64,000 nt of DNA from Vibrio sp. SS-MA-C1-2 (lineage in GTDB: Bacteria > Pseudomonadota > Gammaproteobacteria > Enterobacterales > Vibrionaceae), in NCBI RefSeq assembly GCF_021513135.1, contig NZ_CP090981.1:1116001-1180000 (forward strand), given 5' to 3'. The position numbers and the translations under genes were made by a program. Of the stretch, positions 30,186 through 39,892 are shown one piece after another (the first letter of the stretch is position 1; each line of letters opens with the position of its first letter). Under the pieces are notes generated by a model, which was not told the DNA's origin, ran no database searches, and was given only the letters and a program-made list of their open reading frames with translations.

Positions 30186-30226
30186 ACAAACCCCTGATTA
30201 CTCTTTGAGTTGTCAGGGGTTTGTTG
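30186..30226 (+). terminator. Terminator of tRNA-Arg
   Basis: ACAAACCCCTGA...TCAGGGGTTTGT perfect 12-bp stem beginning about 10 bases after the tRNA, followed by a T-rich stretch. Confidence 0.75.
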
Positions 30227-30352
30227 TTTCTGATAGTACAACCTATGAACTCTTTTCCTTCCTAATATTTATCCTGATACTTTTCCTATCCTTTTTTAAT
30301 CAGGGTTTTCGGTATATTAAGCCATCTCACAAGTACTGAATGAGCGAATAGA

Positions 30353-30412
30353 AAAAAACCGCAAACCCCTGAATTAGTCTATTGGACTAAGGAATTTGCG
30401 GTTAATTTTTTA
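30353..30412 (-). terminator. Terminator of the cdaR-gntP-garK group
   Basis: AACCGCAAA...TTTGCGGTT outer stem with an inner TTAGTC/GACTAA stem. On the minus strand it is followed by seven Ts; on the plus strand by AATTTTTTATTT, so it may act both ways. The rest of 30227-30463 holds nothing recognisable. Confidence 0.75.
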
Positions 30413-30463
30413 TTTACTGAATTGCTAGTGTTGTTTACTGAGACTCTAGCACTAATTGTTCAA

Positions 30464-31603
30464 TTATAAATTATGAGTTAATTTATACATTGCTGCGATA
30501 TTACGAGAGGTATTCTCAACATTTATTGCCCCCTCTTTCAATGCTTCTTCTAAAGAAACTGAACGAGGTACAACACTAAATATGGTATCAATACCGTGAT
30601 CGTGCACAACGAAACTATCATCAGTAAGGCACCCAGCAATACCGATGACTGGTAGGTTAAATTTCTTAGCAGTACGAGCCACCCCAATCGGTGTTTTGCC
30701 GTGGATTGTTTGGCTATCAATGCGACCTTCTCCCGTAATAACTAAGTTGGCATCTGCAACAACATCAGATAGATTAACTGCATCCATGACAATTTCGATG
30801 CCTGGTCGTAACGTAGCATTAAATAAGCCAATTAAAGCTGCACCTAAACCACCTGCAGCACCTGCACCAGCAACATCTTTAATATCTTTATCTAACTGGA
30901 ACTTAATGACGTTTGCAAAATGAGCAAGATTATTATCGAGTGTTTGAACCATATCTTGAGTCGCACCTTTCTGAGGGCCGAACACATGAGATGCTCCTTT
31001 TTCACCGCAAAGTGGGTTATCAACATCACAAGCCACTTCTAGTTTCACATTGGCTAAACGAGGATCTAAACCATCAGTATTGATAGTTGCAAGTTCAGAT
31101 AATGTACCACCACCGAACCCCAGCTCCTTACCGTTAGCATCTAAGAATTTAATTCCTAATGACTGTGCCATACCGATACCAGCATCATTTGTTGCACTAC
31201 CACCAATACCGACAATAATATGTTTTACACCACGATCAAGTGCTGCTTTAATTAGCTCACCTGTGCCGTAAGTTGTTGTATATAATGGGTTACGTTTTTC
31301 TGGTTCAACAAGATGTAAACCAGATGCGGCAGCCATTTCAACAATGGCTGTTTCGCCATCACCCATTAAGCCATAAAAGCCTGTGACTTGATTGCCAAGT
31401 GGTGCTGTTACTTGTTGTTCAATAATTTGACCATCAGTTGCATCAACAAGAGATTGAACGGTCCCTTCTCCACCATCAGCCATTGGTAGTTTTACATATT
31501 CAGCATCGGGTAAAACTTGTTTAAAGCCAGCTTCGATCGCGGTTGCAACTTCCATTGCGGTTAAACTTTCTTTATATGAGTCTGGAGCAATAATAATTTT
31601 CAT
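30464..31603 (-). CDS. garK: Glycerate 2-kinase (GarK/GlxK family)
   Basis: Cytosolic glycerate kinase type 1, phosphorylating D-glycerate to 2-phosphoglycerate for entry into glycolysis. 379 residues, standard for the family. Signatures are the N-terminal MKIIIAPDSYKESLTA, PMADGGEGTVQSL near 40-52, GIGGSATNDAGIGMAQ near 132-147 and ITGEGRIDSQTIHGKTP near 289-305. It is last in a same-strand group after cdaR and gntP, 31 bases from gntP, so it is very probably co-transcribed with the permease. The set (CdaR, GntP permease, GarK) points to uptake and use of glycerate or a related sugar acid. Confidence 0.92.
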   Translation of the reverse strand: MKIIIAPDSYKESLTAMEVATAIEAGFKQVLPDAEYVKLPMADGGEGTVQSLVDATDGQIIEQQVTAPLGNQVTGFYGLMGDGETAIVEMAAASGLHLVEPEKRNPLYTTTYGTGELIKAALDRGVKHIIVGIGGSATNDAGIGMAQSLGIKFLDANGKELGFGGGTLSELATINTDGLDPRLANVKLEVACDVDNPLCGEKGASHVFGPQKGATQDMVQTLDNNLAHFANVIKFQLDKDIKDVAGAGAAGGLGAALIGLFNATLRPGIEIVMDAVNLSDVVADANLVITGEGRIDSQTIHGKTPIGVARTAKKFNLPVIGIAGCLTDDSFVVHDHGIDTIFSVVPRSVSLEEALKEGAINVENTSRNIAAMYKLTHNL

Positions 31604-31634
31604 AACTAAAAACCTTTAACTTTAATCAAGTGAC

Positions 31635-32900
31635 TTAAACGAAGAAACCAAACACACCAAAGATTAGTGTCGAGATTGTTGCGATAACCAGACCAACGGC
31701 AGATTCATAAGGAACAAGCTTTAGACGCTCTTTGATATCCATGTGAACTGAACCTCCCGTTGAGTGGAAGAAGCTACCGTGAGGCATGTGGTCAAGTACT
31801 GTTGCACCCGCATGAATCATTGCTGCACCCGCTAGAGCTGGAACACCAAGTTCTAAAATAGTATGACTAAAGACGCTAGCAGCAACGGCTGTACCTGCGG
31901 TTGTCGATGCGGTTGCAAGAGACATCATTGCACCTGAGATAGGAGCTAATAAGTATGAAGGTAAACCAGAGACAGTTAATACGTCGATAAGACCGGTTTT
32001 TAGTGCCGAGTTAGCAATGATGCCAGCAAGAGTACCTGTACCCAATAACATAACGGCAACGGGAGCCATGCGAGACAAACCAGATACTGCGAAGTGGTTA
32101 ACATCTTTAAAGCGCTTCATTGCAACGGCACCTAACAGACCACCAAGAGGTAAGGCAATAAGTGGGTCAACATTGATACCAGCTAGAGGACGCAATGCGA
32201 GTAGGCCGATAGCCACTAAAGGTGCAACGATTGATGGACCAAAACCAGGCAGACGGCTAGTATCAACAGCGACAACTTCATGCTCTTTTACTTTAGTTCC
32301 TTTATTGACTAATTTTTTAGCAATAAAGTAAGCGAAGAACATACCACATAAACCCGGAATGATACCCGCAGCCATGACAGAAGTTAGAGGAACATGGAAT
32401 GCATCAGAAGCGGCAATTGCATTTGGGTTTGGTGACATAACGTTACCGGCTTTACCACCACCAATCATCGCAAGTAAGATTGCCATTTTTGATAGATCAG
32501 CACGGCGAGCGATTGCTAATGCGATTGGTGCAACGGTGATAACAGCAACATCAACAAAGACACCAACTGCAGTTAGAATCATTGTTGCTACTGCTAGAGC
32601 TAATAGAGCACGTGTTTCGCCAACTTTCTTTACAATCGTTTCAGCGATAGAGGTTGCTGCGCCTGATTCAATAAGGACACCAGCTAGAACACCTGCTGCT
32701 AAGATACGAAGTACTGCAGTGACAATGCCTTGAGCACCCCCAATCATTAGTTGAACGGTATCTGTTAACGATACACCACCAACGATACCACCGATAAGTG
32801 CACCGATAATCATACCGTATGCAGGTGGGACTTTTTTCAAAATTAATACGATGGCAACAACAAGTGCAGCTAATGCGCCTAAAATGGATACTTCAACCAT
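31635..32900 (-). CDS. GntP family permease (likely glycerate/gluconate transporter)
   Basis: A 421-residue inner-membrane transporter of the GntP family (gluconate:H+ symporter family), with about 12 hydrophobic segments. Typical stretches are PPAYGMIIGALIGGIVGG near 25-42, GGGKAGNVMSPNPNAIA near 147-163 and the C-terminal LDHMPHGSFFHSTGGSV near 372-388. Its place directly between cdaR and garK suggests that the cargo is glycerate, but GntP members also carry gluconate and other sugar acids. A GGAA sequence lies upstream of the ATG. Confidence 0.9.
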   Translation of the reverse strand: MVEVSILGALAALVVAIVLILKKVPPAYGMIIGALIGGIVGGVSLTDTVQLMIGGAQGIVTAVLRILAAGVLAGVLIESGAATSIAETIVKKVGETRALLALAVATMILTAVGVFVDVAVITVAPIALAIARRADLSKMAILLAMIGGGKAGNVMSPNPNAIAASDAFHVPLTSVMAAGIIPGLCGMFFAYFIAKKLVNKGTKVKEHEVVAVDTSRLPGFGPSIVAPLVAIGLLALRPLAGINVDPLIALPLGGLLGAVAMKRFKDVNHFAVSGLSRMAPVAVMLLGTGTLAGIIANSALKTGLIDVLTVSGLPSYLLAPISGAMMSLATASTTAGTAVAASVFSHTILELGVPALAGAAMIHAGATVLDHMPHGSFFHSTGGSVHMDIKERLKLVPYESAVGLVIATISTLIFGVFGFFV

Positions 32901-33023
32901 GTTCTTATTTCCGATAATGAATAAACTGACAACTAATTTATCCGTGAATCAAGAAACAGTCTTTAGGCATATGAACAAATGTTAAGAGAGGATAGTTTCT
33001 ACTTTTGTGCAAGTTGCACATTT

Positions 33024-34171
33024 TTATTCTTTTTCACCTGACATTAATGTTGCAATGTAAAGGTGAGTTCTGTCATGTATCTTGTTGATATCCAAGTTGG
33101 TTTTTTCGGTTATTTTGTCTAGTCGATAACGGAGAGTGTTACGGTGAATATGTAGCACTTTGCAAGTTTGAGCTGTGTCACAGTTCTGATCGAAAAAAAC
33201 TTTCAATGTTTTGATTAAGACCCGATTTGCATTGGTATCATCCATTTTTGCCAAAGGAATGAGTAATTGAGGATAACGCCATGAGCTTTTTTTAAGCCAG
33301 AAAGTAGGACAGTAAGGGAGTGATCTTCATAAAACATCACTCGATCTTTTTCTGATGTCATTGTCATGGTCGCTTTGGCAGTTAAATAGGAGAGGGCAAG
33401 CCCTTTGAGCCCAGGAAAGTAGCCACCCATAGCGATATTAATAGTGAATTTTTCTTGTTTTGCAATTTGATTGATCAGTTGGGTCGTTTTTTTTATTTCT
33501 CGCTCTTTTTCCCACTCACCATTTTTGAGTGTGACCGGTTTTAATACCATGACTTCATTATTCATTACTGAGCTAATGGCAACTAAATTATTTCGCTTGG
33601 GATACTCAAGCAGTTCGACTAATCGTTGCAGGTGGTTCAGTGAAAGTGCTTGTCCTTTTACTGATATTATTTTAATGACACAAGCTACACGAGGCTGTTC
33701 AATATTGAAATCTAAACGATTTGCAATTGATGTCAGCTTATCTTCGCTTAATTCACGGTTAACTAATTGTAGAATTAGCTCTTCTTCATGTCTTTTTTTC
33801 CATTGAGATTCAGAGATAAGAGCGGCTTGTTCAATAATGAGCTCTGCACTCATTTTAACTAATTCACCATATTGTTCGACTTCAGAAAGTGATCCTGAAA
33901 TACCGACAACACCGATAATTTTACCTTTCAAGAGAATAGGGAGGTTGATTCCCGGCTTCACTCCTCTCAGTTGCTGTGCTGTCGCTTGATCAATTTCAAC
34001 AACCCTGTTCTCATTGATTGCAATAATGGCGCCTTCATGACGATAACCTAAACGAGCACCTTCTCCTGACCCTATAATAATTCCATTTTCGTTCATCACA
34101 TTAATTGAGTGCTTAATGATCTTCATTGAACGTTCAACAATTTGATTGGCAATAGTCGAAGTTAGTTGCAT
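33024..34171 (-). CDS. cdaR: CdaR/sugar diacid regulator family activator, frameshifted
   Basis: Transcription regulator of the CdaR family, which in E. coli activates genes for glucarate, galactarate and glycerate use. Residues 1-135 form the sugar-diacid recognition domain (MNENGIIIGSGEGARLGYRH, GVKPGINLPI), and the C-terminus is a PucR-type helix-turn-helix (CKVLHIHRNTLRYRLDKI). A T7 run at 33287-33293 breaks the frame: adding one base joins LSGLKKSSWRYPQLLIPL to AKMDDTNANR and gives about 382 residues (E. coli CdaR 385). As deposited the HTH is lost. It lies upstream of gntP-garK on the same strand and presumably controls them. Confidence 0.85.
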
Positions 34172-34590
34172 TGTTGGCTCGCTTTTAAAGAAAACTATAA
34201 ATAAAAGATTTATTTCATTTTATACGATTTTAAGAAAAGACGCTGAAATGACGGTTATATTTTCAGCTAATTAATCCTGTTTTACTGTAGAGGATGCGTT
34301 TTTTTATTCAAATCGATAAAAATTTAACTTTATTTTAGTTTATGCCTTGAAAATGATAAAAGGTGACCATACTTCACAGTTAACTTATGTTTCTTCGAGT
34401 GCTTCTCGACTCATAGGGCAAGCATCGTTATAATGCTGCGTCTTATTTCTACCCTCATTGTAGGGGGATGAAATCAAATTCAGGTATTACGGCTGTTATA
34501 TCGTAATATAATAAGAAAGCCACTTTCGCCAATAGGCTAGTCTGGCAATACAACTCAGCTTAAACTGAGTCCGTTTTGAGGTTAATTAAA
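34172..34590. other. Divergent region between cdaR and tig
   Basis: About 420 bases. It holds the likely tig promoter and a long tig leader (about 150 bases). No ORF or known riboswitch is seen. Confidence 0.4.
34405..34434 (+). promoter_or_regulatory. Candidate tig promoter
   Basis: A perfect TATAAT at 34429-34434, with a weak CTCGAC -35 18 bases upstream; about 155 bases before the tig start. Confidence 0.42.
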
Positions 34591-35898
34591 ATGCAAGTTT
34601 CTGTAGAAACCACTCAAGGCCTAGAGCGCCGTATGACAATTACTGTTCCATCTGAAGCTGTTGAAAAAGCAGTTCAAAAGGAACTACGCAACATTGCTAA
34701 GAACCGCCGCTTTGATGGTTTCCGTAAAGGTAAAGTTCCAATGAAAATGGTTGATCAAATGTTTGGTCAATCTGTTCGTCAAGATATCTTAGGCGAAACT
34801 ATGCAGCGTAACTTTATCGATGCTATCGTTAAAGAGCAGATCAACCCTGCTGGTGCTCCAACGTTCATGCCAGTATCTTTTGGTGCAGGTGAAGAACTTG
34901 TATTTACAGCAACTTATGAAGTATTCCCTGAGATTGCTCTAGCTGGTCTAGAAACAATCAAAGTTGAGAAGCCAGTTGTTGAAGTTAAAGATGCTGATGT
35001 TGAAGAGATGATTGAAACTCTTCGTAAGCAACAAGCAACTTGGGCTGAAGTTGAAGAAGCAGCGAAAGAAGATAGTCGTGTAACTATTGATTTCACTGGT
35101 ACTATCGACGGTGAAGTATTCGAAGGCGGTAAAGCAGAAGCATTCCCACTAGAGATGGGTGCTGGTCGCATGATTCCGGGTTTCGAAGACGGTATTGTTG
35201 GTAAGAAAGCAGGCGAAGAGACAACTGTTGAAGTAACTTTCCCTGAAGAGTACCACGCTGAAAACCTAAAAGGTAAAGCAGCATCTTTCGCAGTTAAAGT
35301 GATTAAAGTTGAGCAGCGTGAGCTTCCTGAACTAACTGAAGAGTTTGTTCAGCGTTTCGGCGTAGAGAACGGCGATGTTGAAGGTCTTAAAGCTGAAGTT
35401 CGTAAGAACATGGAACGCGAAATGAAGCAAGCTGTTCAAGCTCGCATCAAAGAGCAAGCAATCAACGGTCTTGTTGATGCTAACGAACTAGATGTTCCTT
35501 CTGCTGCTGTTGAGCAAGAAGTTAATGCACTGCGTGAGCAAGCATATCAACGCTTTGCAGGTCAAATGCCTGAAGGTCAAAAACCTGAGCTTCCACGTGA
35601 ATTGTTTGAAGAACAAGCAGTACGTCGCGTGAAAGTTGGGCTATTATTAGGAGAGGTTATCTCTTCTAATGAGCTTAAAGCTGATGACGAGCGTGTTAAA
35701 GCAATGATCGCTGAAATGGCGTCAGCTTACGAAGATCCATCAGAAGTGATTAAATACTACGAGAACAACGAGCAAATGATGGGTAACATGCGTAACGTCG
35801 CTCTAGAAGAGCAAGCGGTTGACGCAATCCTTGAAAAAGCAGAAGTATCTGATGTTGAAGTTCCATTCACAGAACTTATGAACCAACAGCAAGCATAA
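34591..35898 (+). CDS. tig: Trigger factor, ribosome-associated chaperone and prolyl isomerase
   Basis: A 435-residue cytosolic chaperone that binds ribosomal protein uL23 at the tunnel exit. The N-terminal ribosome-binding signature is [11 protein letters not shown] (residues about 43-53). An FKBP-type prolyl isomerase domain covers about 150-245 ([20 protein letters not shown]), and a helical C-terminal chaperone domain follows. Start at [10 protein letters not shown], the invariant N-terminus; an in-frame TTG five codons earlier is unlikely. First of tig-clpP-clpX-(lon)-hupB-ppiD, a conserved proteostasis cluster; a hairpin terminator/attenuator lies between tig and clpP. Confidence 0.97.
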   Translation: MQVSVETTQGLERRMTITVPSEAVEKAVQKELRNIAKNRRFDGFRKGKVPMKMVDQMFGQSVRQDILGETMQRNFIDAIVKEQINPAGAPTFMPVSFGAGEELVFTATYEVFPEIALAGLETIKVEKPVVEVKDADVEEMIETLRKQQATWAEVEEAAKEDSRVTIDFTGTIDGEVFEGGKAEAFPLEMGAGRMIPGFEDGIVGKKAGEETTVEVTFPEEYHAENLKGKAASFAVKVIKVEQRELPELTEEFVQRFGVENGDVEGLKAEVRKNMEREMKQAVQARIKEQAINGLVDANELDVPSAAVEQEVNALREQAYQRFAGQMPEGQKPELPRELFEEQAVRRVKVGLLLGEVISSNELKADDERVKAMIAEMASAYEDPSEVIKYYENNEQMMGNMRNVALEEQAVDAILEKAEVSDVEVPFTELMNQQQA

Positions 35899-35941
35899 TT
35901 TGTTTTTTTAAGTAGCGATTTACTGAACATCATCTGCTTAC

Positions 35942-35980
35942 AATGACTCGTGTGAGTATTTCACTCGAGTCATTTATTTT
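35942..35980 (+). terminator. Terminator or attenuator between tig and clpP
   Basis: AATGACTCG..GTGA/TCAC..CGAGTCATT hairpin followed by TATTTT, ending 18 bases before the clpP start. Confidence 0.65.
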
Positions 35981-35998
35981 AAGAGGGATATAAAAAAT

Positions 35999-36628
35999 AT
36001 GAGCTACCAAGAAAACAACGCAATGTCACCAATTGTTGATGCATTAGTACCAATGGTTGTCGAGCAGACATCGCGAGGTGAACGTTCTTATGACATCTAT
36101 TCACGTCTATTAAAAGAACGTGTTATTTTTCTGACCGGTCAAGTCGAAGACCACATGGCAAACTTAGTTGTTGCTCAGTTGCTATTTTTAGAGTCAGAGA
36201 ATCCAGATAAAGATATCTTCTTATATATTAACTCTCCTGGTGGTTCAGTGACTGCAGGCATGTCTATTTATGACACTATGCAGTATATTAAACCGAACGT
36301 GAGTACAGTATGTATGGGGCAAGCTTGTTCTATGGGTGCCTTCTTATTAGCTGGTGGAGCTGAAGGTAAGCGTTACTGTTTACCAAATTCACGAGTGATG
36401 ATTCACCAACCATTAGGTGGATTCCAAGGTCAAGCTTCAGATATTCAGATCCATGCTCAAGAGATTCTGCATATCAAGAAAACATTAAATACAATTCTTG
36501 CTGGTCATACCGGTCAACCGCTTGACATTATCGAGAAAGATACAGACAGAGATAACTTTATGTCTGCAGATCAGGCTGTTAAGTATGGTTTAGTCGATTC
36601 TGTATTAAATAAACGAGATTTAGTTTAA
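35999..36628 (+). CDS. clpP: ATP-dependent Clp protease proteolytic subunit ClpP
   Basis: Serine protease subunit forming the 14-mer chamber that works with ClpX (and ClpA). 209 residues. The catalytic triad is visible as S111 ([11 protein letters not shown]), H136 ([10 protein letters not shown]) and D185 (DTDRDNF), in the same numbering as E. coli ClpP. The N-terminal 14 residues or so should be processed off. AGAGGG lies about 10 bases before the ATG. It is followed 97 bases later by clpX. Confidence 0.97.
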   Translation: MSYQENNAMSPIVDALVPMVVEQTSRGERSYDIYSRLLKERVIFLTGQVEDHMANLVVAQLLFLESENPDKDIFLYINSPGGSVTAGMSIYDTMQYIKPNVSTVCMGQACSMGAFLLAGGAEGKRYCLPNSRVMIHQPLGGFQGQASDIQIHAQEILHIKKTLNTILAGHTGQPLDIIEKDTDRDNFMSADQAVKYGLVDSVLNKRDLV

Positions 36629-36725
36629 CGTTAATTGTTCTTTGAAGTGGCTCTATTTGAGTCACTCATCTATAACTGATAACGGTAAACTAAAATAATT
36701 AAAGTCTTCTATATGAGGTTAGCGA

Positions 36726-38000
36726 ATGACAGATAAGAGTAAAGACAGTGGCAAATTGCTTTACTGCTCTTTCTGCGGCAAAAGCCAACATGAAGTTCGT
36801 AAACTGATTGCGGGTCCATCTGTTTATGTCTGTGATGAATGTGTCGAGTTGTGTAATGACATTATTCGTGAAGAGATTAAAGATGTGATGCCTAAGCGTG
36901 AAAGTAGCGAGCTACCTACACCACAAGAGATTCGCACTCACTTGGGCGATTATGTTATCGGTCAAGAGCACGCGAAAAAAGTATTATCTGTAGCCGTTTA
37001 TAATCACTATAAACGCTTACGTCATGGTGATACTAATAATGGTGTAGAACTAGGTAAAAGTAATATTTTGCTAATTGGTCCAACAGGTAGTGGTAAAACG
37101 TTACTGGCAGAGACGTTAGCGCGTCTACTGGATGTACCATTCACAATGGCTGATGCAACTACATTAACTGAAGCCGGTTATGTTGGTGAAGATGTTGAGA
37201 ATATCATTCAGAAGCTTCTTCAAAAATGTGATTATGATGTTGAGAAAGCACAGCGCGGTATTGTTTATATCGATGAGATTGACAAGATTTCTCGTAAATC
37301 TGACAACCCATCTATTACCCGTGATGTTTCAGGTGAAGGTGTTCAGCAAGCATTATTGAAGTTGATTGAAGGTACTGTTGCCTCTGTTCCGCCACAAGGT
37401 GGACGTAAGCATCCTCAACAAGAGTTCTTACAAGTTGATACTTCTAAGATTCTATTTATCTGTGGTGGCGCATTTGCGGGTCTTGATAAAGTCGTAGAGC
37501 AACGTGTTGAAAAAGGTTCTGGCATTGGTTTTGGGGCGGAAGTTCGTTCTAAATCAGAAGAGAAAAAAGTCGGCGATCTGTTACAGCAAGTTGAACCTGA
37601 AGATTTGGTTAAATATGGCTTGATTCCCGAGTTTATTGGCCGATTACCTGTCGCCGCAACGTTAACTGAGCTTGATGAAACCGCATTGATTCAGATCCTA
37701 AAAGAACCTAAGAATGCATTGACTAAACAATATGCAGCGCTTCTTGATCTTGATGGTGTTGAGCTTGAGTTTCGTGATGATGCATTAAATGCGATTGCTA
37801 AAAAAGCCATGGATCGTAAAACAGGTGCTCGTGGATTGCGATCAATTGTTGAAGCAGCACTACTGAATACGATGTTTGATCTACCTTCTGCCGATAATGT
37901 GAGTAAGGTTGTTGTTGATGCTTCAGTGATCAATGGCGAATCAGAACCTCTGCTTATTTATAAAGAAGAAGAGCAAGCTCAAATCAGTCAAGCGGAATAA
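36726..38000 (+). CDS. clpX: ClpXP protease ATP-binding unfoldase ClpX
   Basis: AAA+ unfoldase, 424 residues. The N-terminal zinc-binding domain has C14, C17, C36 and C39 (YCSFCGKS...VCDECVELC). Walker A GPTGSGKT is at 118-125, and Walker B IVYIDEID near 179-186. The IGF loop that docks on ClpP is [10 protein letters not shown] near 260-270, and the C-terminal sensor-2 region carries [11 protein letters not shown]. It is complete, with normal length. An ERIC remnant and a terminator follow directly, so lon is transcribed separately. Confidence 0.97.
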   Translation: MTDKSKDSGKLLYCSFCGKSQHEVRKLIAGPSVYVCDECVELCNDIIREEIKDVMPKRESSELPTPQEIRTHLGDYVIGQEHAKKVLSVAVYNHYKRLRHGDTNNGVELGKSNILLIGPTGSGKTLLAETLARLLDVPFTMADATTLTEAGYVGEDVENIIQKLLQKCDYDVEKAQRGIVYIDEIDKISRKSDNPSITRDVSGEGVQQALLKLIEGTVASVPPQGGRKHPQQEFLQVDTSKILFICGGAFAGLDKVVEQRVEKGSGIGFGAEVRSKSEEKKVGDLLQQVEPEDLVKYGLIPEFIGRLPVAATLTELDETALIQILKEPKNALTKQYAALLDLDGVELEFRDDALNAIAKKAMDRKTGARGLRSIVEAALLNTMFDLPSADNVSKVVVDASVINGESEPLLIYKEEEQAQISQAE

Positions 38001-38041
38001 CGCTAAGATAAGCTGAACATGCTTGTTTAATTTATCTTAAA

Positions 38042-38120
38042 TATATCCTTCATACTTGAAGTCGCTAGGTTGTTGGCTGTACTCGTTCGCCTACTAGCAA
38101 CTCCAATTATTTTAGGTATA
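38042..38120. repeat. Internally deleted ERIC-type repeat, copy 7
   Basis: 79 bases: one end (TATATCCTTCATACTTGAAG to ACTCGTTCGC) is joined directly to CTACTAGCAACTCCAATTAT and TTTAGGTATA; about 48 central bases are missing. Confidence 0.88.
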
Positions 38121-38121
38121 G

Positions 38122-38146
38122 AAAAGGAGGCATTAGCCTCCTTTTT
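38122..38146 (+). terminator. Terminator of clpX
   Basis: AAAAGGAGGC-ATTA-GCCTCCTTTTT, a perfect hairpin with T-run, directly after the ERIC remnant. Confidence 0.88.
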
Positions 38147-38379
38147 ACTCCTATCTATTTTATCCTTTCTTTGTTTCTTAACTAATTGATATTATTTAGT
38201 TAAGTGTCGTGATGATTTCTTTTATTGTGCTAGATTGAGTTTATGCTATTGTGAGTATAGCGTGAAGTTACACGGCACAATTTATCATCAGCTATTGGAT
38301 TGTAGTGATTAAGGGATATACTTTTTACTTTAAGAGTATACAAATGATAATTTAGAATAATTAAAAGGAGTTTATTATC

Positions 38380-38505
38380 ATGCAGAAAGAAGAAATGAAG
38401 TTAAACAAAGCCAGTACTGAAGAGACGTTAGAGTCCTTGGATTCATTAGAGGCAGGTTTGTATGTCAGTGAAAATTACACTAAAAAATCTGATGAACAAG
38501 AATAA
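38380..38505 (+). CDS. Possible small acidic protein, 41 residues
   Basis: An ORF of 41 codons starting MQKEEMKLNK and ending KKSDEQE, preceded by AAAAGGAG at ten bases, a better ribosome-binding site than many of the real genes here. It is strongly acidic (eleven Asp/Glu against five Lys), has no cysteine and no hydrophobic segment, and contains ESLDSLEAGLYVSENY. I do not recognise it. It lies alone between clpX and lon, with an ERIC on each side and a perfect 12-bp inverted repeat 21 bases after its stop. A short regulatory or modified peptide is conceivable but nothing nearby (no modifying enzyme or exporter) supports it. Confidence 0.5.
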   Translation: MQKEEMKLNKASTEETLESLDSLEAGLYVSENYTKKSDEQE

Positions 38506-38526
38506 TCAATTGATAATCTAGTGCTG

Positions 38527-38554
38527 TTAATTTGTAATGTAAATTACAAATTAA
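38527..38554. repeat. Perfect 12-bp inverted repeat
   Basis: TTAATTTGTAAT-GTAA-ATTACAAATTAA. It has no T-run, so it is either an operator-like dyad or an AT-rich hairpin ending the small ORF transcript. Confidence 0.7.
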
Positions 38555-38624
38555 GCTCAGCGTTAAATGAATAATCGGCTAAATAGTTGTCAATAAACCA
38601 TTTGATCAATAAAAACACCCTCGT

Positions 38625-38816
38625 TCTTATTTGAAGTGGCTCGACTAGATTGATAGTAATTCGCTCTGCTTTTATTCGCCCCAATTATATATACCCTTCA
38701 TACTTGAAGTCACTAGGTTGTTGGCTGGACTCGCTCGCCCCAATCATATAGTACACCTATACTCACGGGGCCTCACTTACTTGCAGTCAACTAGCAACTC
38801 TAATTATTTTAGGCAT
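38625..38816. repeat. ERIC-type repeat copy 8 within or beside an older ERIC fragment
   Basis: A near full-length copy (38690-38816, TATACCCTTCATACTTGAAG to TTATTTTAGGCAT) is preceded by a degenerate half-element (CTTATTTGAAGTGGCT ... TATTCGCCCCAATTATATA, about 38625-38690), as if a new copy had inserted at the centre of an old one. Confidence 0.75.
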
Positions 38817-38842
38817 CCATCGATTATTTTAAATCATAAAGG

Positions 38843-39892
38843 TTAAAGCTGTTCTATCTCATAGCTTAAGTTAATTTGAGATTCACAGGTTTTGATTTCA
38901 GTCTGAAAACGGTCAAGCCAGACTTTTTGGTCTTTCGATGCATTATCTGACCAATCTTTTATGACATTGTCACTTGATAGTTTAAAAGCCTGTTTTTCAC
39001 TTTGTGAAGGATTATAAATTGTGCCATTTTTCTCTATAAATGCTTGATAAGCGGTGTACTCATTATGCTTTGGATAAGATAAAAGGTATTGATTTTGAGC
39101 ATCAATAGCATCAAGCACAATGCGTTGTAATTCATTTGGCATAGACTTGAACTTAGTATCATTCATTACCCACGCTCCGCCCATATATGCATGACCATCT
39201 AGAATTAGATAATCTAGACTTTCATGTAATCGACTCTGAATTATATCTACAATCCCATTTTTAGTCCCATCAACAACACCTGTTGATAAAGCAGTATAAA
39301 CTTCGGGAAAAGCGATGGGTGTGGGTGCGCCATCTAAAGAAGCGACCAAGTCTTGTTGAATTTTTGCTGGAACAGTTCTTAGCTTAAGTCCTTTAATATC
39401 CTCTGGTGATTTTATCTGCTTATCTGTGGTAGCAAAGCTACGCCAGCCTCCAGAGTTAGATACCATCATTAATCGGACATTAGGAGCTTGATTTAAAATA
39501 TTCTGGCGTACATCTTTAATAAATTCTTTGTTGTTATAAACACATTCAGCAACACGGTCATTAGGTAATAAATAAGGAAGATCAAAAGCTTCTGCAGGCT
39601 TCCAATAATGAGCAATTTCTGACACCGTTGTTGGGAAATAATCAAAAATCCCCGCTTGTACTCCAGCAATACACTCTTTACCGGTACCACAAACTTGCCC
39701 ACTTGGGTAAATATTAACTTCAATTAGATTATTTGATCGAGTTTCTACATGGTTTTTAAAAACCAATAACGATTGATGATTATACCCTTCTGGGTTAGTT
39801 AAATGCGGGACATTAAATTGGTATTTAGCCGCCGTCACTGATGTTGAAACAAGTAACCCGAGAAGTAATGGTGTCATTTTTTGTAATTTCAT
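38843..39892 (-). CDS. TRAP transporter substrate-binding protein, DctP family (orphan)
   Basis: A 349-residue periplasmic protein with a signal peptide (residues 1-21, cleavage at VTA-AK). DctP-family motifs include VYNNKEFIKDV, the WRSFATTDKQIKSPEDIKGLKLRT-type segment near 150-173, FPEVYTALSTGVVDGTKNG near 195-213 and YMGGAWVMN near 236. Such proteins capture carboxylates and pass them to DctQ/DctM membrane subunits. Neither DctQ nor DctM is present here, so it is an orphan or its partners are elsewhere. Two cysteine pairs (C68/C74-like and C103/C337-like) suggest periplasmic disulfides. GGGAATG precedes the ATG. It lies opposite to the clp-lon genes. Confidence 0.85.
   Translation of the reverse strand: MKLQKMTPLLLGLLVSTSVTAAKYQFNVPHLTNPEGYNHQSLLVFKNHVETRSNNLIEVNIYPSGQVCGTGKECIAGVQAGIFDYFPTTVSEIAHYWKPAEAFDLPYLLPNDRVAECVYNNKEFIKDVRQNILNQAPNVRLMMVSNSGGWRSFATTDKQIKSPEDIKGLKLRTVPAKIQQDLVASLDGAPTPIAFPEVYTALSTGVVDGTKNGIVDIIQSRLHESLDYLILDGHAYMGGAWVMNDTKFKSMPNELQRIVLDAIDAQNQYLLSYPKHNEYTAYQAFIEKNGTIYNPSQSEKQAFKLSSDNVIKDWSDNASKDQKVWLDRFQTEIKTCESQINLSYEIEQL

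Noticed and set aside
33024-33254. Stand-alone small helix-turn-helix protein
   Set aside because: It is the HTH end of cdaR displaced by a one-base frameshift; no ribosome-binding site of its own is evident.
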